A stretch of 17,531 bases of DNA, taken from contig JAOPYP010000657.1 in the NCBI GenBank assembly GCA_025964635.1, positions 1 to 17,531 of the forward strand, in the 5' to 3' direction. Each line of letters starts with the position of its first letter. Within the stretch, counting starts at the first letter, position 1. The notes under the pieces were generated by a model. The model did no database searches, was not told the origin of the DNA, and worked only from the letters and a program-made list of their open reading frames with translations. Below are positions 11,676 through 17,531 of this stretch, in pieces. Source of the stretch: Actinomycetes bacterium (GTDB lineage Bacteria > Actinomycetota > Actinomycetes > Streptosporangiales > Streptosporangiaceae). Both the position numbers and the translations under genes were made by a program.

Positions 11676-13445
11676 ATGGGCATATCCAGCTCGGCGGGCT
11701 CCCAGCAGCCAGACGCCGTGCGCCGGACGATCCGGTTCACTTTCACCGCCACCGTCGCCATCCCGGCCACCTGCATGATCTTGCTCTGGGCGCTGGCTGC
11801 GGGCGCGGTGCTGGGCAGCTCGCTGCACGGGCACGGCTTCTGGTCACCGGATCACCGTGAAGTCGTCGGATTAACGATCCTGGTCGGCGCGGGCCTCGTC
11901 ATCGGCCTGGTGTGCGTCATTCTGATGGGCCGCTTCTCCTCCAGGCTGTCCCGCGATATCGCGGGCCTGGCGGCCACGGCCCGCCGCTCCGCGGATGAGC
12001 AGCTTCCGCAGTTGCTGGAGCGGCTGCGCAGCGGAGACGTCGACGCCCCGGCCATCACGACCGGCACGCCGCCGTCCCCGAGGCAGCCGCGGAACGCGGA
12101 GGTCGCCCAGGCCCTCTCAGCGGTGGCGAGCCTGGAGCAGACCGCGGTCGGGGCGGCGGCCGGCGAGGCCGGGCTGCGCAACGGGCTGCGCCAGGTCTTC
12201 GTCAGCCTGGCCCGGCGCAACCAGTCACTGCTCCAGCGGCAGCTGCGGCTGATCGACACGCTGGAACAGAAAGCGTCCGACTCCGCGGCGCTGGCCGACC
12301 TGTTCGCGCTGGATCACCTCACCACCCGGATGCGCCGTCACGCGGAAAGCCTGGCCATCCTGTCCGGGGCGGCACCCGGCCGGTCCTGGACCGAGCCGGT
12401 GCCCATCATCGACGTCATCCGGGCGGCCATGGCCGAGGTCGAGGACTACCGCCGGGTCACGGTCCTCACCACGTCGGAGGATGCGGTGGCCGCCCCGGCC
12501 GTCGCGGACATGATCCACCTGCTGGCCGAGCTGATCGAGAACGCGACCATGTTCTCCCCGTCCGGCACCCGGGTCGAGGTCCGGGCGGAACGCGTGGCCA
12601 ACGGCTTCGCCGTGGAGATTGACGACCGCGGGCTGGGCATCGAGCCCGCGCAGCTGGCGGAGCTCAATCGGCAGCTGGCCCAGCCGCCGGACTTCGATCT
12701 CGCCAACGCGGACCGGCTCGGCCTGTTCGTCGGCGCGAAGCTGGCCGCCCGGCATGGCGTCCGGGTCTCGCTGCGTCAGTCTCCTTACGGCGGCACCACC
12801 GCGATCGTGCTGATGCCCACCAGCATCATCGTGCTCGTGTCCACGTCCGCGGCCGCGGGCACGGGCAGGCTGCCCGCGGCGCGCCGGGGTACCGGCCGGC
12901 CGGCCGCGCTGGATCTTGGCGCAGGCGCGGCGCTCGCCCTGACCGGCAGGCGCGCCGTCCCGCCGCCGCTGGCCGGTCCGGCTCAGCCGGGAATCATGGC
13001 GCAGCCAGGGAGCACGCCGCGGCCGGAGACCACCCCCCGGCCAGACCGCGCCGCGGAGCCCGCCGGCACCGCGGAGCCCACCCGCGCCGCCGGGCCAGAA
13101 AACACCGGCCAGCCAGAAAACTCCGGCCAGCCCGCGGGCCCGGCCCAGCCGGGGAGCAACGGGGCCGTACCGCGCCGCAGGCTGCCGCACCGCACCCGTC
13201 AGGCGAGCCTGTCTCCGCACTTGCGGGACGGCCAGGCGGCCGCGGGCCGCCCGGCGCAGAGCGCGGCGGCCCCGTCCGACGGCCGCAGTCCGGAGCAGGC
13301 CCGCGACCTCGCGGCGTCCCTGCAGACGGGCTGGCGGCGCGGCCGGCGGGACGACCTGCCCGAGCTGCCCGAGCCGCCGGATACGGCTGGGCCGCCGCTG
13401 CCGCGACGGACGGGCTCCCCCGCGCCGGACAGCGAGGAGACGTGA
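11676..13445 (+). CDS. Conservon sensor histidine kinase-like protein (CvnA type), lacking a large sensor domain
   Basis: At 589 aa this is the first gene of a conservon. Two spans (about 23-47 and 63-85) enclose only about 15 external residues, so the nitrate/nitrite-sensing domain found in many CvnA proteins is absent. A HAMP-like linker follows (86-120), then the family dimerisation region LARRNQSLLQRQLRLIDTLE and LFALDHLTTRMRRHAESLAI with candidate H213. The ATPase domain has an N box (ELIENATMFSPSG, N289), G1 (DDRGLGI, 316-322) and RLGLFVGAKLAARHGV, ending at about 380 with GGTTAIVLMP. Residues about 395-589 are a Pro/Ala/Gly/Arg-rich, probably disordered tail with decayed PE[N/T][T/S]GQP repeats. 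AGGAG stands eight bases before ATG 11676. Its stop TGA overlaps the roadblock start. It probably signals to the downstream roadblock, DUF742 and GTPase proteins at the membrane. Confidence 0.92.
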   Translation: MGISSSAGSQQPDAVRRTIRFTFTATVAIPATCMILLWALAAGAVLGSSLHGHGFWSPDHREVVGLTILVGAGLVIGLVCVILMGRFSSRLSRDIAGLAATARRSADEQLPQLLERLRSGDVDAPAITTGTPPSPRQPRNAEVAQALSAVASLEQTAVGAAAGEAGLRNGLRQVFVSLARRNQSLLQRQLRLIDTLEQKASDSAALADLFALDHLTTRMRRHAESLAILSGAAPGRSWTEPVPIIDVIRAAMAEVEDYRRVTVLTTSEDAVAAPAVADMIHLLAELIENATMFSPSGTRVEVRAERVANGFAVEIDDRGLGIEPAQLAELNRQLAQPPDFDLANADRLGLFVGAKLAARHGVRVSLRQSPYGGTTAIVLMPTSIIVLVSTSAAAGTGRLPAARRGTGRPAALDLGAGAALALTGRRAVPPPLAGPAQPGIMAQPGSTPRPETTPRPDRAAEPAGTAEPTRAAGPENTGQPENSGQPAGPAQPGSNGAVPRRRLPHRTRQASLSPHLRDGQAAAGRPAQSAAAPSDGRSPEQARDLAASLQTGWRRGRRDDLPELPEPPDTAGPPLPRRTGSPAPDSEET

Positions 13446-13873
13446 TGGATGAGCAGGAGGGTACCGGGACCGGTCAGGACCTGGGCTGGCTGCTCGACGA
13501 CCTCGCCAGCCGGGTCGAGCATTTCCGGAAGGCCGTGATCCTGTCCCGGGACGGGCTGGCCATCGCGTCGTCCACCGGCCTGCGCCGGGATGAGGCCGAG
13601 CGGCTGTCCGCGCTCGCGGCCGGGGTGCAGAGCCTGGCCAGCGGCGCGGGCCAGCACTTCGGGGTCGGCGAGGTGCGGCAGACCATTATCGAGCTGGAGC
13701 AGGCGCTGCTGTTTGTCACCGCCGCCGGTCACGGCAGCTGCCTGGCGGTCCTCTGCCCAGCGAACGCCGATGCCGGCCTGGTCGCCTACGAGATGGCGAT
13801 GCTCGTGAAGCGGGCCGGTCCGCACCTGGCCGCCCGCCCCCGGTTCCCGGCCAGCCAGATCACGGTGGACTGA
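13445..13873 (+). CDS. Roadblock/LC7-domain protein (CvnB type)
   Basis: The 142-aa protein is a single roadblock/LC7 domain, with LGWLLDDLASRVEHFRKAVI, LSRDGLAIASSTGL, the long helix RDEAERLSALAAGVQSLA, IIELEQALLFVTAAG and GSCLAVLCPANADAGLVAYE. In bacteria such proteins pair with small Ras-like GTPases and regulate their cycle, as with MglB and MglA. In conservons it is thought to sit in a membrane complex with the kinase and the GTPase. The ATG at 13445 shares one base with the kinase stop and has AGGAG five bases before it; a GTG three bases earlier is possible but too close to that site. The DUF742 gene follows after 6 bp. Confidence 0.95.
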   Translation: MDEQEGTGTGQDLGWLLDDLASRVEHFRKAVILSRDGLAIASSTGLRRDEAERLSALAAGVQSLASGAGQHFGVGEVRQTIIELEQALLFVTAAGHGSCLAVLCPANADAGLVAYEMAMLVKRAGPHLAARPRFPASQITVD

Positions 13874-13879
13874 ACCCCG

Positions 13880-14260
13880 ATGGGTGCGGGCGGCAAGTGG
13901 GTCGACCGGGACTCCGACCCAGTCGTGCGCCCCTACGCGCTGACGGGCGGCCGGACCGAGCCGGCGGACGGCGCGATGCTGGACCTGATCGCGATCATCG
14001 TGGACGCTGGCCTGCCTGCTGATCCCGATGACCAGCTCACGCTCAGCCCCGAGCACCGGCGGATCCTGAAGCTGTGCCAGCGGCCGGCCACCCTGGCTGA
14101 CGTCGCCTCGGACACCGGGCTGCCGGTCGGCGTGGTGCGGGTGCTGCTCGCTGACCTCATCCAGCAAGGCCGGGTCAAGGTGCTCCCGGGCCGGGCGGCC
14201 GGCGAGCAGCCCAGCGCCCAGCTGCTGCGGGAGGTGCTGCATGGGCTCCGGGCTCTCTGA
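13880..14260 (+). CDS. DUF742 protein (CvnC type)
   Basis: The 126-aa product has the DUF742 hallmark VRPYALTGGRTEP (about 16-28), the middle LSPEHRRILKLCQRPATLADVA and a winged-helix-like region, SDTGLPVGVVRVLLADLIQQ, then GRVKVL. The usual length of the family is about 120-130 aa. It is the third member of the conservon. Its winged helix suggests protein or DNA contact, but no molecular role is established. The ATG at 13880 lies 6 bp after the roadblock stop with no strong ribosome site, so it probably depends on coupling to the upstream gene. Its 3' end overlaps the GTPase gene by 20 bp. Nothing appears truncated. Confidence 0.95.
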   Translation: MGAGGKWVDRDSDPVVRPYALTGGRTEPADGAMLDLIAIIVDAGLPADPDDQLTLSPEHRRILKLCQRPATLADVASDTGLPVGVVRVLLADLIQQGRVKVLPGRAAGEQPSAQLLREVLHGLRAL

Positions 14261-14867
14261 CACCGGCGCGGAGGGCCCGCTCGCGGCGTTCAAGATCCTT
14301 ATCGCGGGCGGTTTCGGCGCGGGGAAGACCACGCTCGTCAGCGCGATCAGCGAGGTCCGGCCGCTGCGCACCGAGGAAGTCCTCACCAGCGTGAGCGTGA
14401 ACCATGATGACCTGCAGGGCGTGGAGAACAAGACCACGACCACCGTCGCCATGGACTTCGGCCGCATCACCCTCGGTGGCCGCCGGGTGCTCTACCTCTT
14501 CGGCACACCCGGCCAGGAGCGTTTCTGGTTCATGTGGGACGACCTCTCCTACGGGGCACTCGGCGCGGTGGTGCTGGCGGACACCCGCCGGCTGGCCGAC
14601 TGCTTCGCGTCCGTCGACTACTTCGAGAAGCGGGGGCTGACGTTCGTCGTGGCCATCAACTGCTTCGACGGGGCGCACCGCTACGACCCCGCCGAGGTCC
14701 AGGCCGCGCTCGAGCTCGGACCCCGGGTCCCGGTAGTGCTGTGCGACGCCCGCGAGCCGGAATCGGTCAAGGGCGTCCTGGTGACGCTGGTGGAGCACGT
14801 GCTGGCCAGCATGCCCGGCGAGAGCTACGGGACGCGGCCGGCTCCCGCGGCCCCGCCGTTGGTATAG
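14241..14867 (+). CDS. Conservon small GTPase (CvnD type)
   Basis: The 208-aa ATP/GTP-binding protein shows a P-loop GGFGAGKTT (23-31), a Thr-rich switch I region (ENKTTTTVAMDFG, 62-74), the G3-like motif FGTPGQERFWFMW (87-99) and a G4-like NCFD (140-143) in VVAINCFDG. The usual DTPGQ is GTPGQ and NKxD is NCFD, both of which I recall as common in this conservon GTPase family. A G5-like CDAR is at 168-171. It is the expected effector of the roadblock protein and kinase, cycling between nucleotide states at the membrane. The ATG at 14241 lies inside the DUF742 gene and has GGGAGG six bases upstream, so translation is coupled. The C-terminal tail RPAPAAPPLV is probably flexible. The gene is followed after 74 bp by the STAND-TPR gene. 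Confidence 0.95.
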   Translation: MGSGLSDTGAEGPLAAFKILIAGGFGAGKTTLVSAISEVRPLRTEEVLTSVSVNHDDLQGVENKTTTTVAMDFGRITLGGRRVLYLFGTPGQERFWFMWDDLSYGALGAVVLADTRRLADCFASVDYFEKRGLTFVVAINCFDGAHRYDPAEVQAALELGPRVPVVLCDAREPESVKGVLVTLVEHVLASMPGESYGTRPAPAAPPLV

Positions 14868-14907
14868 GCGTTGCGGGCCGCACCGATATCACCGATGATC
14901 GCGTCTA

Positions 14908-14924
14908 GCGGCCGGACCGGCCGC
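14908..14924. repeat. Short dyad between the conservon GTPase and STAND-TPR genes
   Basis: GCGGCCGG (14908-14915) and CCGGCCGC (14917-14924) are perfect complements around one base. It lies 40 bp after the GTPase stop and just before the ribosome-site region of the STAND gene. It may weaken read-through or act as a binding site, but such all-GC dyads arise easily by chance in this DNA. Confidence 0.3.
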
Positions 14925-14941
14925 GGAGCAGGGGCAGCGGG

Positions 14942-17134
14942 TTGATCAGCCAGGTACCGGCCGACGGGCCGGTGGAACGGCCGCCGGACGGCCAGGCACA
15001 CTGGCCAGTCCGCTCGGGCGTGGTGCCCCCGCTCGCGGACGGGTTCAGCACCAGGCCGGAGAGCGCCCCCCGGCTGGGCGCCGCGCTGGTCCCGGGCACC
15101 GCGGTGGTTCTGGTGCCAGGCCGCGGCGGCGGGGCGGGAACGCGGGACTGGCTGGGATCGTGCGGCAAGACCCAGCTCGCGGCCTTCTTCGCCGAGTCGC
15201 TCTGGCGGTCGCGTGAGGTGGACCTGCTGGTCTGGGTGCCCGCGACCAGCCGGGCTTCGGTGCTGGCCGGGTACGCGGAAGCCGCGGAGGCCGCGCTGGG
15301 CACTGATCCCAGCGCCGACGCCGAGGCCGTCGCCGGGGGCTTCGTGAGCTGGCTGGGCGAGACCAGGCGGCGCTGGCTGGTGGTGCTCGACGATTTGTCC
15401 GGCCCGGCCGACCTGACCGGGCTGTGGCCCGCGGGCCCGGCGGGACAGGTCCTGATCACGGCGACCAGCCCCGCCGTCCTGCCTGCCGAGCACCGGGCCC
15501 TGGTCCTCCCGGTCGGCGCGTTCAGTTCACGGGAAGCGCTGAGCTACCTCATGGGCCGCCTGACCGCCGACCCGGACCAGCGGCTCGGGGCGATCGACCT
15601 GGTCGAGGACCTCGGCTGCGAGCCTATGGCGCTCGCCCAGGCCAGCGGCGTCATCGCCACATCGTCGCTGTCCTGCCGGGATTACCAGGGCTATTTCACG
15701 GCCCGGCGGGATCAGCTCGCGACGACCGCGGGGAGCAAGCCGCCCGCCGCCGCGGTCAGCTGGCTGTTCTCCGTCGAGCAGGCCGACCGCCTGGCCGCCG
15801 GGGGGGCGGCCCAGCCGGTGCTGGCCCTGGCTGCCCTGATGGACGGCCATGGGATGCCCGCCACCGTGTTCAGCTCCCCGGCCGCGGGCGCCTACCTGGC
15901 CGCGGACAGCACCTCCGCCGCGGCCGCCCGCGAGCGGGCCTGGAGCACCCTGCCCATCCTCGAGCGGACGGCGCTGCTGGCCCTCGACCGGGCCGCGTCC
16001 CCGCCGACCGTCCGGATAAGCCCGGTGATCCAGGCGGCCATCCGCGCGGTGATGCCGGACGCCATGCATGACCGGGCCGTCCGGGCGGCGGCCGACGCGC
16101 TGGTCGAGGTGTGGCCCGCGGACGAGCCACCCTGGCTCGGTGCGATGTTCCGGTCCTGCACCGCCAGCCTGAAGCAGCACGCCGGGAATCTGCTGCTGGC
16201 GGACGGCTGCCACCCGCTGCTGATGCGGGCCGGGCAGAGCCTGCGGCAGGCCCGGCTGGCGGGCCCGGCCGTCGAGTACTGGCGCGAGCTCGCCGCGGCG
16301 AGCGAGGCGATCCTCGGGCCCGGCCACCTGGATACCAAGATGATCGACGAGCGGCTGGCCGACGCGTACCTCGCGGCCGGCCGGGCCGCCGAGGCCGTCG
16401 CCTGGTTCCAGCGGGTGCTGGCCGACCGGGTCCGGGCGCTGGGCCCGGACCATCCCGGCACCGTCGCGGCCCGGCGGGACCTGGGCCACGCCCTGATGGC
16501 CGGTGGCCAGTCCGCCGAGGCCGTGACCGTGCTGAACGGCGCGGTCGGCGACTACGACCGGGTCCTGGGCCCCGACCATCCCGACACGCTCAGCGCCCGT
16601 GAGGAACTCGCGGCCGCGTACCGGGCCGCGGGTCGTGTGTCCGATGCGATCCCGCTCTACAGGCGGACGCTGAACGACCGGGAACGGGTCCAGGGCGCCC
16701 GGCATCCGGACACGCTGGCCACGCGGCAGAGGCTGGCCGACACCTACCTGGCCGATGGCCGCCTCAAGGACGCGATCTCGCACTACAAGAAGGTGCTCGC
16801 GGACCGGGAACGGATCCTCGGCCCGGACCACCTGGACACGATCGCGGCGCGCGGCAACCTCGGCTCCGCCTACCATTCGGCGGGCAAGATGGCCTCCGCT
16901 GTCCAGCTTTACGAGCACACGTGCGACAGCTACCAGCGCGTCCTCGGTTCCGACCATCCTGACACCCTGGCGCGCTGCGCCAACCTGGCCAGTGCCTACT
17001 ACTCCGTAGGGCGGCTGACCGACGCGCTGACCCTGCTCCGGGACACCGTGTCCCGGTGTGAGCGGGTCCTCCCGCCGGGCGACCCGCTGACGGTGGCCGT
17101 CCGGGAGAGCCTGACCAACCTCGCCGGGAGCTGA
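14942..17134 (+). CDS. STAND/NB-ARC-like NTPase with C-terminal kinesin-light-chain-type TPRs
   Basis: The 730-aa protein opens with VPPLADGFSTRPESAPRLGA (28-47), a conserved lead-in of actinobacterial NB-ARC/TPR proteins. A P-loop follows (DWLGSCGKTQLA, 69-80), then a Walker B (RRWLVVLDDL, 143-152), VLITATSPAVLP (170-181) at the sensor position and CEPMALAQASGVI (226-238) in place of the GLPLAL motif. A winged-helix segment spans about 285-390. From about 455 to 728 there are six TPRs of about 42 residues with the GPDHPDT signature between helices. STAND proteins act as nucleotide-controlled switches, with TPRs sensing or scaffolding. The first Gly of the strict Walker A is Trp70. The start is TTG 14942 with GCAGGGG seven bases before it; later GTG codons near 15019 are alternatives. 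Position and strand suggest it belongs to the conservon operon. Confidence 0.88.
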   Translation: MISQVPADGPVERPPDGQAHWPVRSGVVPPLADGFSTRPESAPRLGAALVPGTAVVLVPGRGGGAGTRDWLGSCGKTQLAAFFAESLWRSREVDLLVWVPATSRASVLAGYAEAAEAALGTDPSADAEAVAGGFVSWLGETRRRWLVVLDDLSGPADLTGLWPAGPAGQVLITATSPAVLPAEHRALVLPVGAFSSREALSYLMGRLTADPDQRLGAIDLVEDLGCEPMALAQASGVIATSSLSCRDYQGYFTARRDQLATTAGSKPPAAAVSWLFSVEQADRLAAGGAAQPVLALAALMDGHGMPATVFSSPAAGAYLAADSTSAAAARERAWSTLPILERTALLALDRAASPPTVRISPVIQAAIRAVMPDAMHDRAVRAAADALVEVWPADEPPWLGAMFRSCTASLKQHAGNLLLADGCHPLLMRAGQSLRQARLAGPAVEYWRELAAASEAILGPGHLDTKMIDERLADAYLAAGRAAEAVAWFQRVLADRVRALGPDHPGTVAARRDLGHALMAGGQSAEAVTVLNGAVGDYDRVLGPDHPDTLSAREELAAAYRAAGRVSDAIPLYRRTLNDRERVQGARHPDTLATRQRLADTYLADGRLKDAISHYKKVLADRERILGPDHLDTIAARGNLGSAYHSAGKMASAVQLYEHTCDSYQRVLGSDHPDTLARCANLASAYYSVGRLTDALTLLRDTVSRCERVLPPGDPLTVAVRESLTNLAGS

Positions 17135-17371
17135 GCTTCCCCGGCCAGGGTGTAGCGCGCAATTCTGGCGAAAAGACTGCGGCGCGGGGGAATGTGCGCG
17201 CCGGACACAATGGCCGTGCACGCGACACCGGACGACCGCCGGCCGGCCTGGACGATGCGATGTTATGCTGCGGTCCGTTTATTGTTACTTAGAGTTCTCA
17301 ATAGTTACTCTTTGTGGTCGCATTGCGTCCTGCGCTGTGCCTCACCTGCGCCACGTCAAACGGAGATCCTC
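17135..17371 (+). promoter_or_regulatory. AT-rich regulatory region before the leader ORF, with an extended -10 and GTTACT repeats
   Basis: This 237-bp stretch has no supported gene. Around 17261-17315 the base composition drops sharply towards A/T, unlike the rest of the window. TGTTATGCT (17261-17269) fits an extended -10 (TGN followed by TATGCT at 17264-17269). GTTACT occurs at 17284-17289 and again at 17304-17309, exactly 20 bases apart on the same strand, suggesting a site for a protein binding one face of the helix just downstream of the promoter. No -35 is evident. Confidence 0.4.
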
Positions 17372-17446
17372 ATGCCGCAGCTACCCCGGTCCGCGCGAGC
17401 GCGCAACGATCACCGACTGGCCCGGGCGGGGCGGATCCGGCCATGA
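17372..17446 (+). CDS. 24-aa Arg-rich leader ORF coupled to the next gene
   Basis: ATG 17372 opens MPQLPRSARARNDHRLARAG followed by RIRP and TGA (17444-17446). A GGAG lies about seven bases upstream (AACGGAGATCCTC ATG). The stop overlaps the next ATG as ATGA at 17443. Seven of the 24 residues are Arg, with no signal peptide, Cys/Ser cluster or FxSxx C-terminus, so it does not look like a known RiPP precursor. It may serve as a regulatory or coupling upstream ORF. Its frame is open farther upstream (from 17192) but without a ribosome site or family features. Confidence 0.5.
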   Translation: MPQLPRSARARNDHRLARAGRIRP

Positions 17447-17531
17447 GCGACGCCACCCCGGCAGGGACCATCACCGCCCCGGCGCCGGCCCGGGGCGGGG
17501 GCGCCCGGGGCGGGGGCGCCCACGGCGCGCC
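17443..17531 (+). CDS. Start of an unidentified gene, cut by the window end
   Basis: ATG 17443 opens MSDATPAGTITAPAPARGGG, then ARGGGAHGA, and stays open to the last base. The start overlaps the leader ORF stop (ATGA). The 29 visible residues are a low-complexity, probably disordered N-terminus, and 15-bp units encode ARGGG twice (about 17489-17518). No function can be inferred from this part. Third positions are G/C-rich as in neighbouring genes, so it is probably a real coding start. Confidence 0.5.
   Translation, partial: MSDATPAGTITAPAPARGGGARGGGAHGA

Noticed and set aside
15527..17221. 564-codon minus-strand frame opposite the STAND-TPR gene
   Set aside because: A mirror of the repeating TPR codons; it has no domain or ribosome site.
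17192..17446. 84-codon frame spanning the AT-rich island
   Set aside because: The first 60 codons run through the probable promoter and have no ribosome site; only the last 24 codons from ATG 17372 are supported.
14942..17446. An FxSxx-COOH (Fxs) peptide-modification system next to the TPR gene
   Set aside because: A TPR protein is a part of such systems, but the small ORF at 17372 does not end in FxSxx and no radical SAM gene is visible in the window.

Overview
This is very GC-rich DNA with strong G/C bias at third codon positions, GTG/TTG starts, many 1-20 bp gene overlaps and long antisense shadow frames. It carries a conservon (sensor kinase, roadblock protein, DUF742 protein and small GTPase genes in a row). 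Together these point to a filamentous actinobacterium of the Streptomyces, Streptosporangiales or Frankia type. No rRNA, tRNA, CRISPR array, transposase or phage gene was seen, and the window ends inside a gene.

Layout. (1) 6-1642, minus strand: an SRPBCC/AHSA1-like protein and an SMR exporter (Gdx/SugE type) form a short operon ending in a U-tailed hairpin, followed by a DUF421 (YetF-like) membrane protein. (2) 1822-3937, minus: an OmpR-type response regulator and its HAMP sensor kinase overlap by 8 bp. (3) 4132-5129, plus: a tiny single-span membrane protein is translationally coupled to a DedA-family protein with a repetitive Pro/Asp/His tail. A perfect 21-bp hairpin follows, shared with a convergent gene. 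(4) 5188-7587, minus: a 668-aa two-span protein resembling a VirD4/TraD-like ATPase without its Walker A loop, followed by a 115-aa protein of a widespread actinobacterial family. (5) 7989-11536, plus: an operon of a metal-dependent amidohydrolase, a MalY/PatB-type PLP enzyme and an isopenicillin-N-synthase-like oxygenase, then a 30-codon remnant of a VOC/glyoxalase gene. A near-consensus sigma-70-type promoter precedes it. (6) 11676-14867, plus: the conservon, with every junction overlapping or nearly so, followed at 14942-17134 by a STAND-type NTPase with kinesin-light-chain-like TPRs. (7) 17135-17531: an AT-rich regulatory island, a 24-codon leader ORF and the start of a new gene.

How the parts work together. 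The conservon encodes a membrane signalling complex, and the adjoining STAND-TPR protein is a plausible partner or output. The amidohydrolase/lyase/oxygenase group looks like a small uncharacterised metabolic pathway whose substrate cannot be read from sequence. The VirD4-like protein plus 115-aa partner is the best candidate for an undescribed system. Short in-frame tandem repeats occur in three neighbouring genes of the left half; two of them, in unrelated genes, share the same 10-bp core. Functions are assigned by reading motifs only; no database search was possible.
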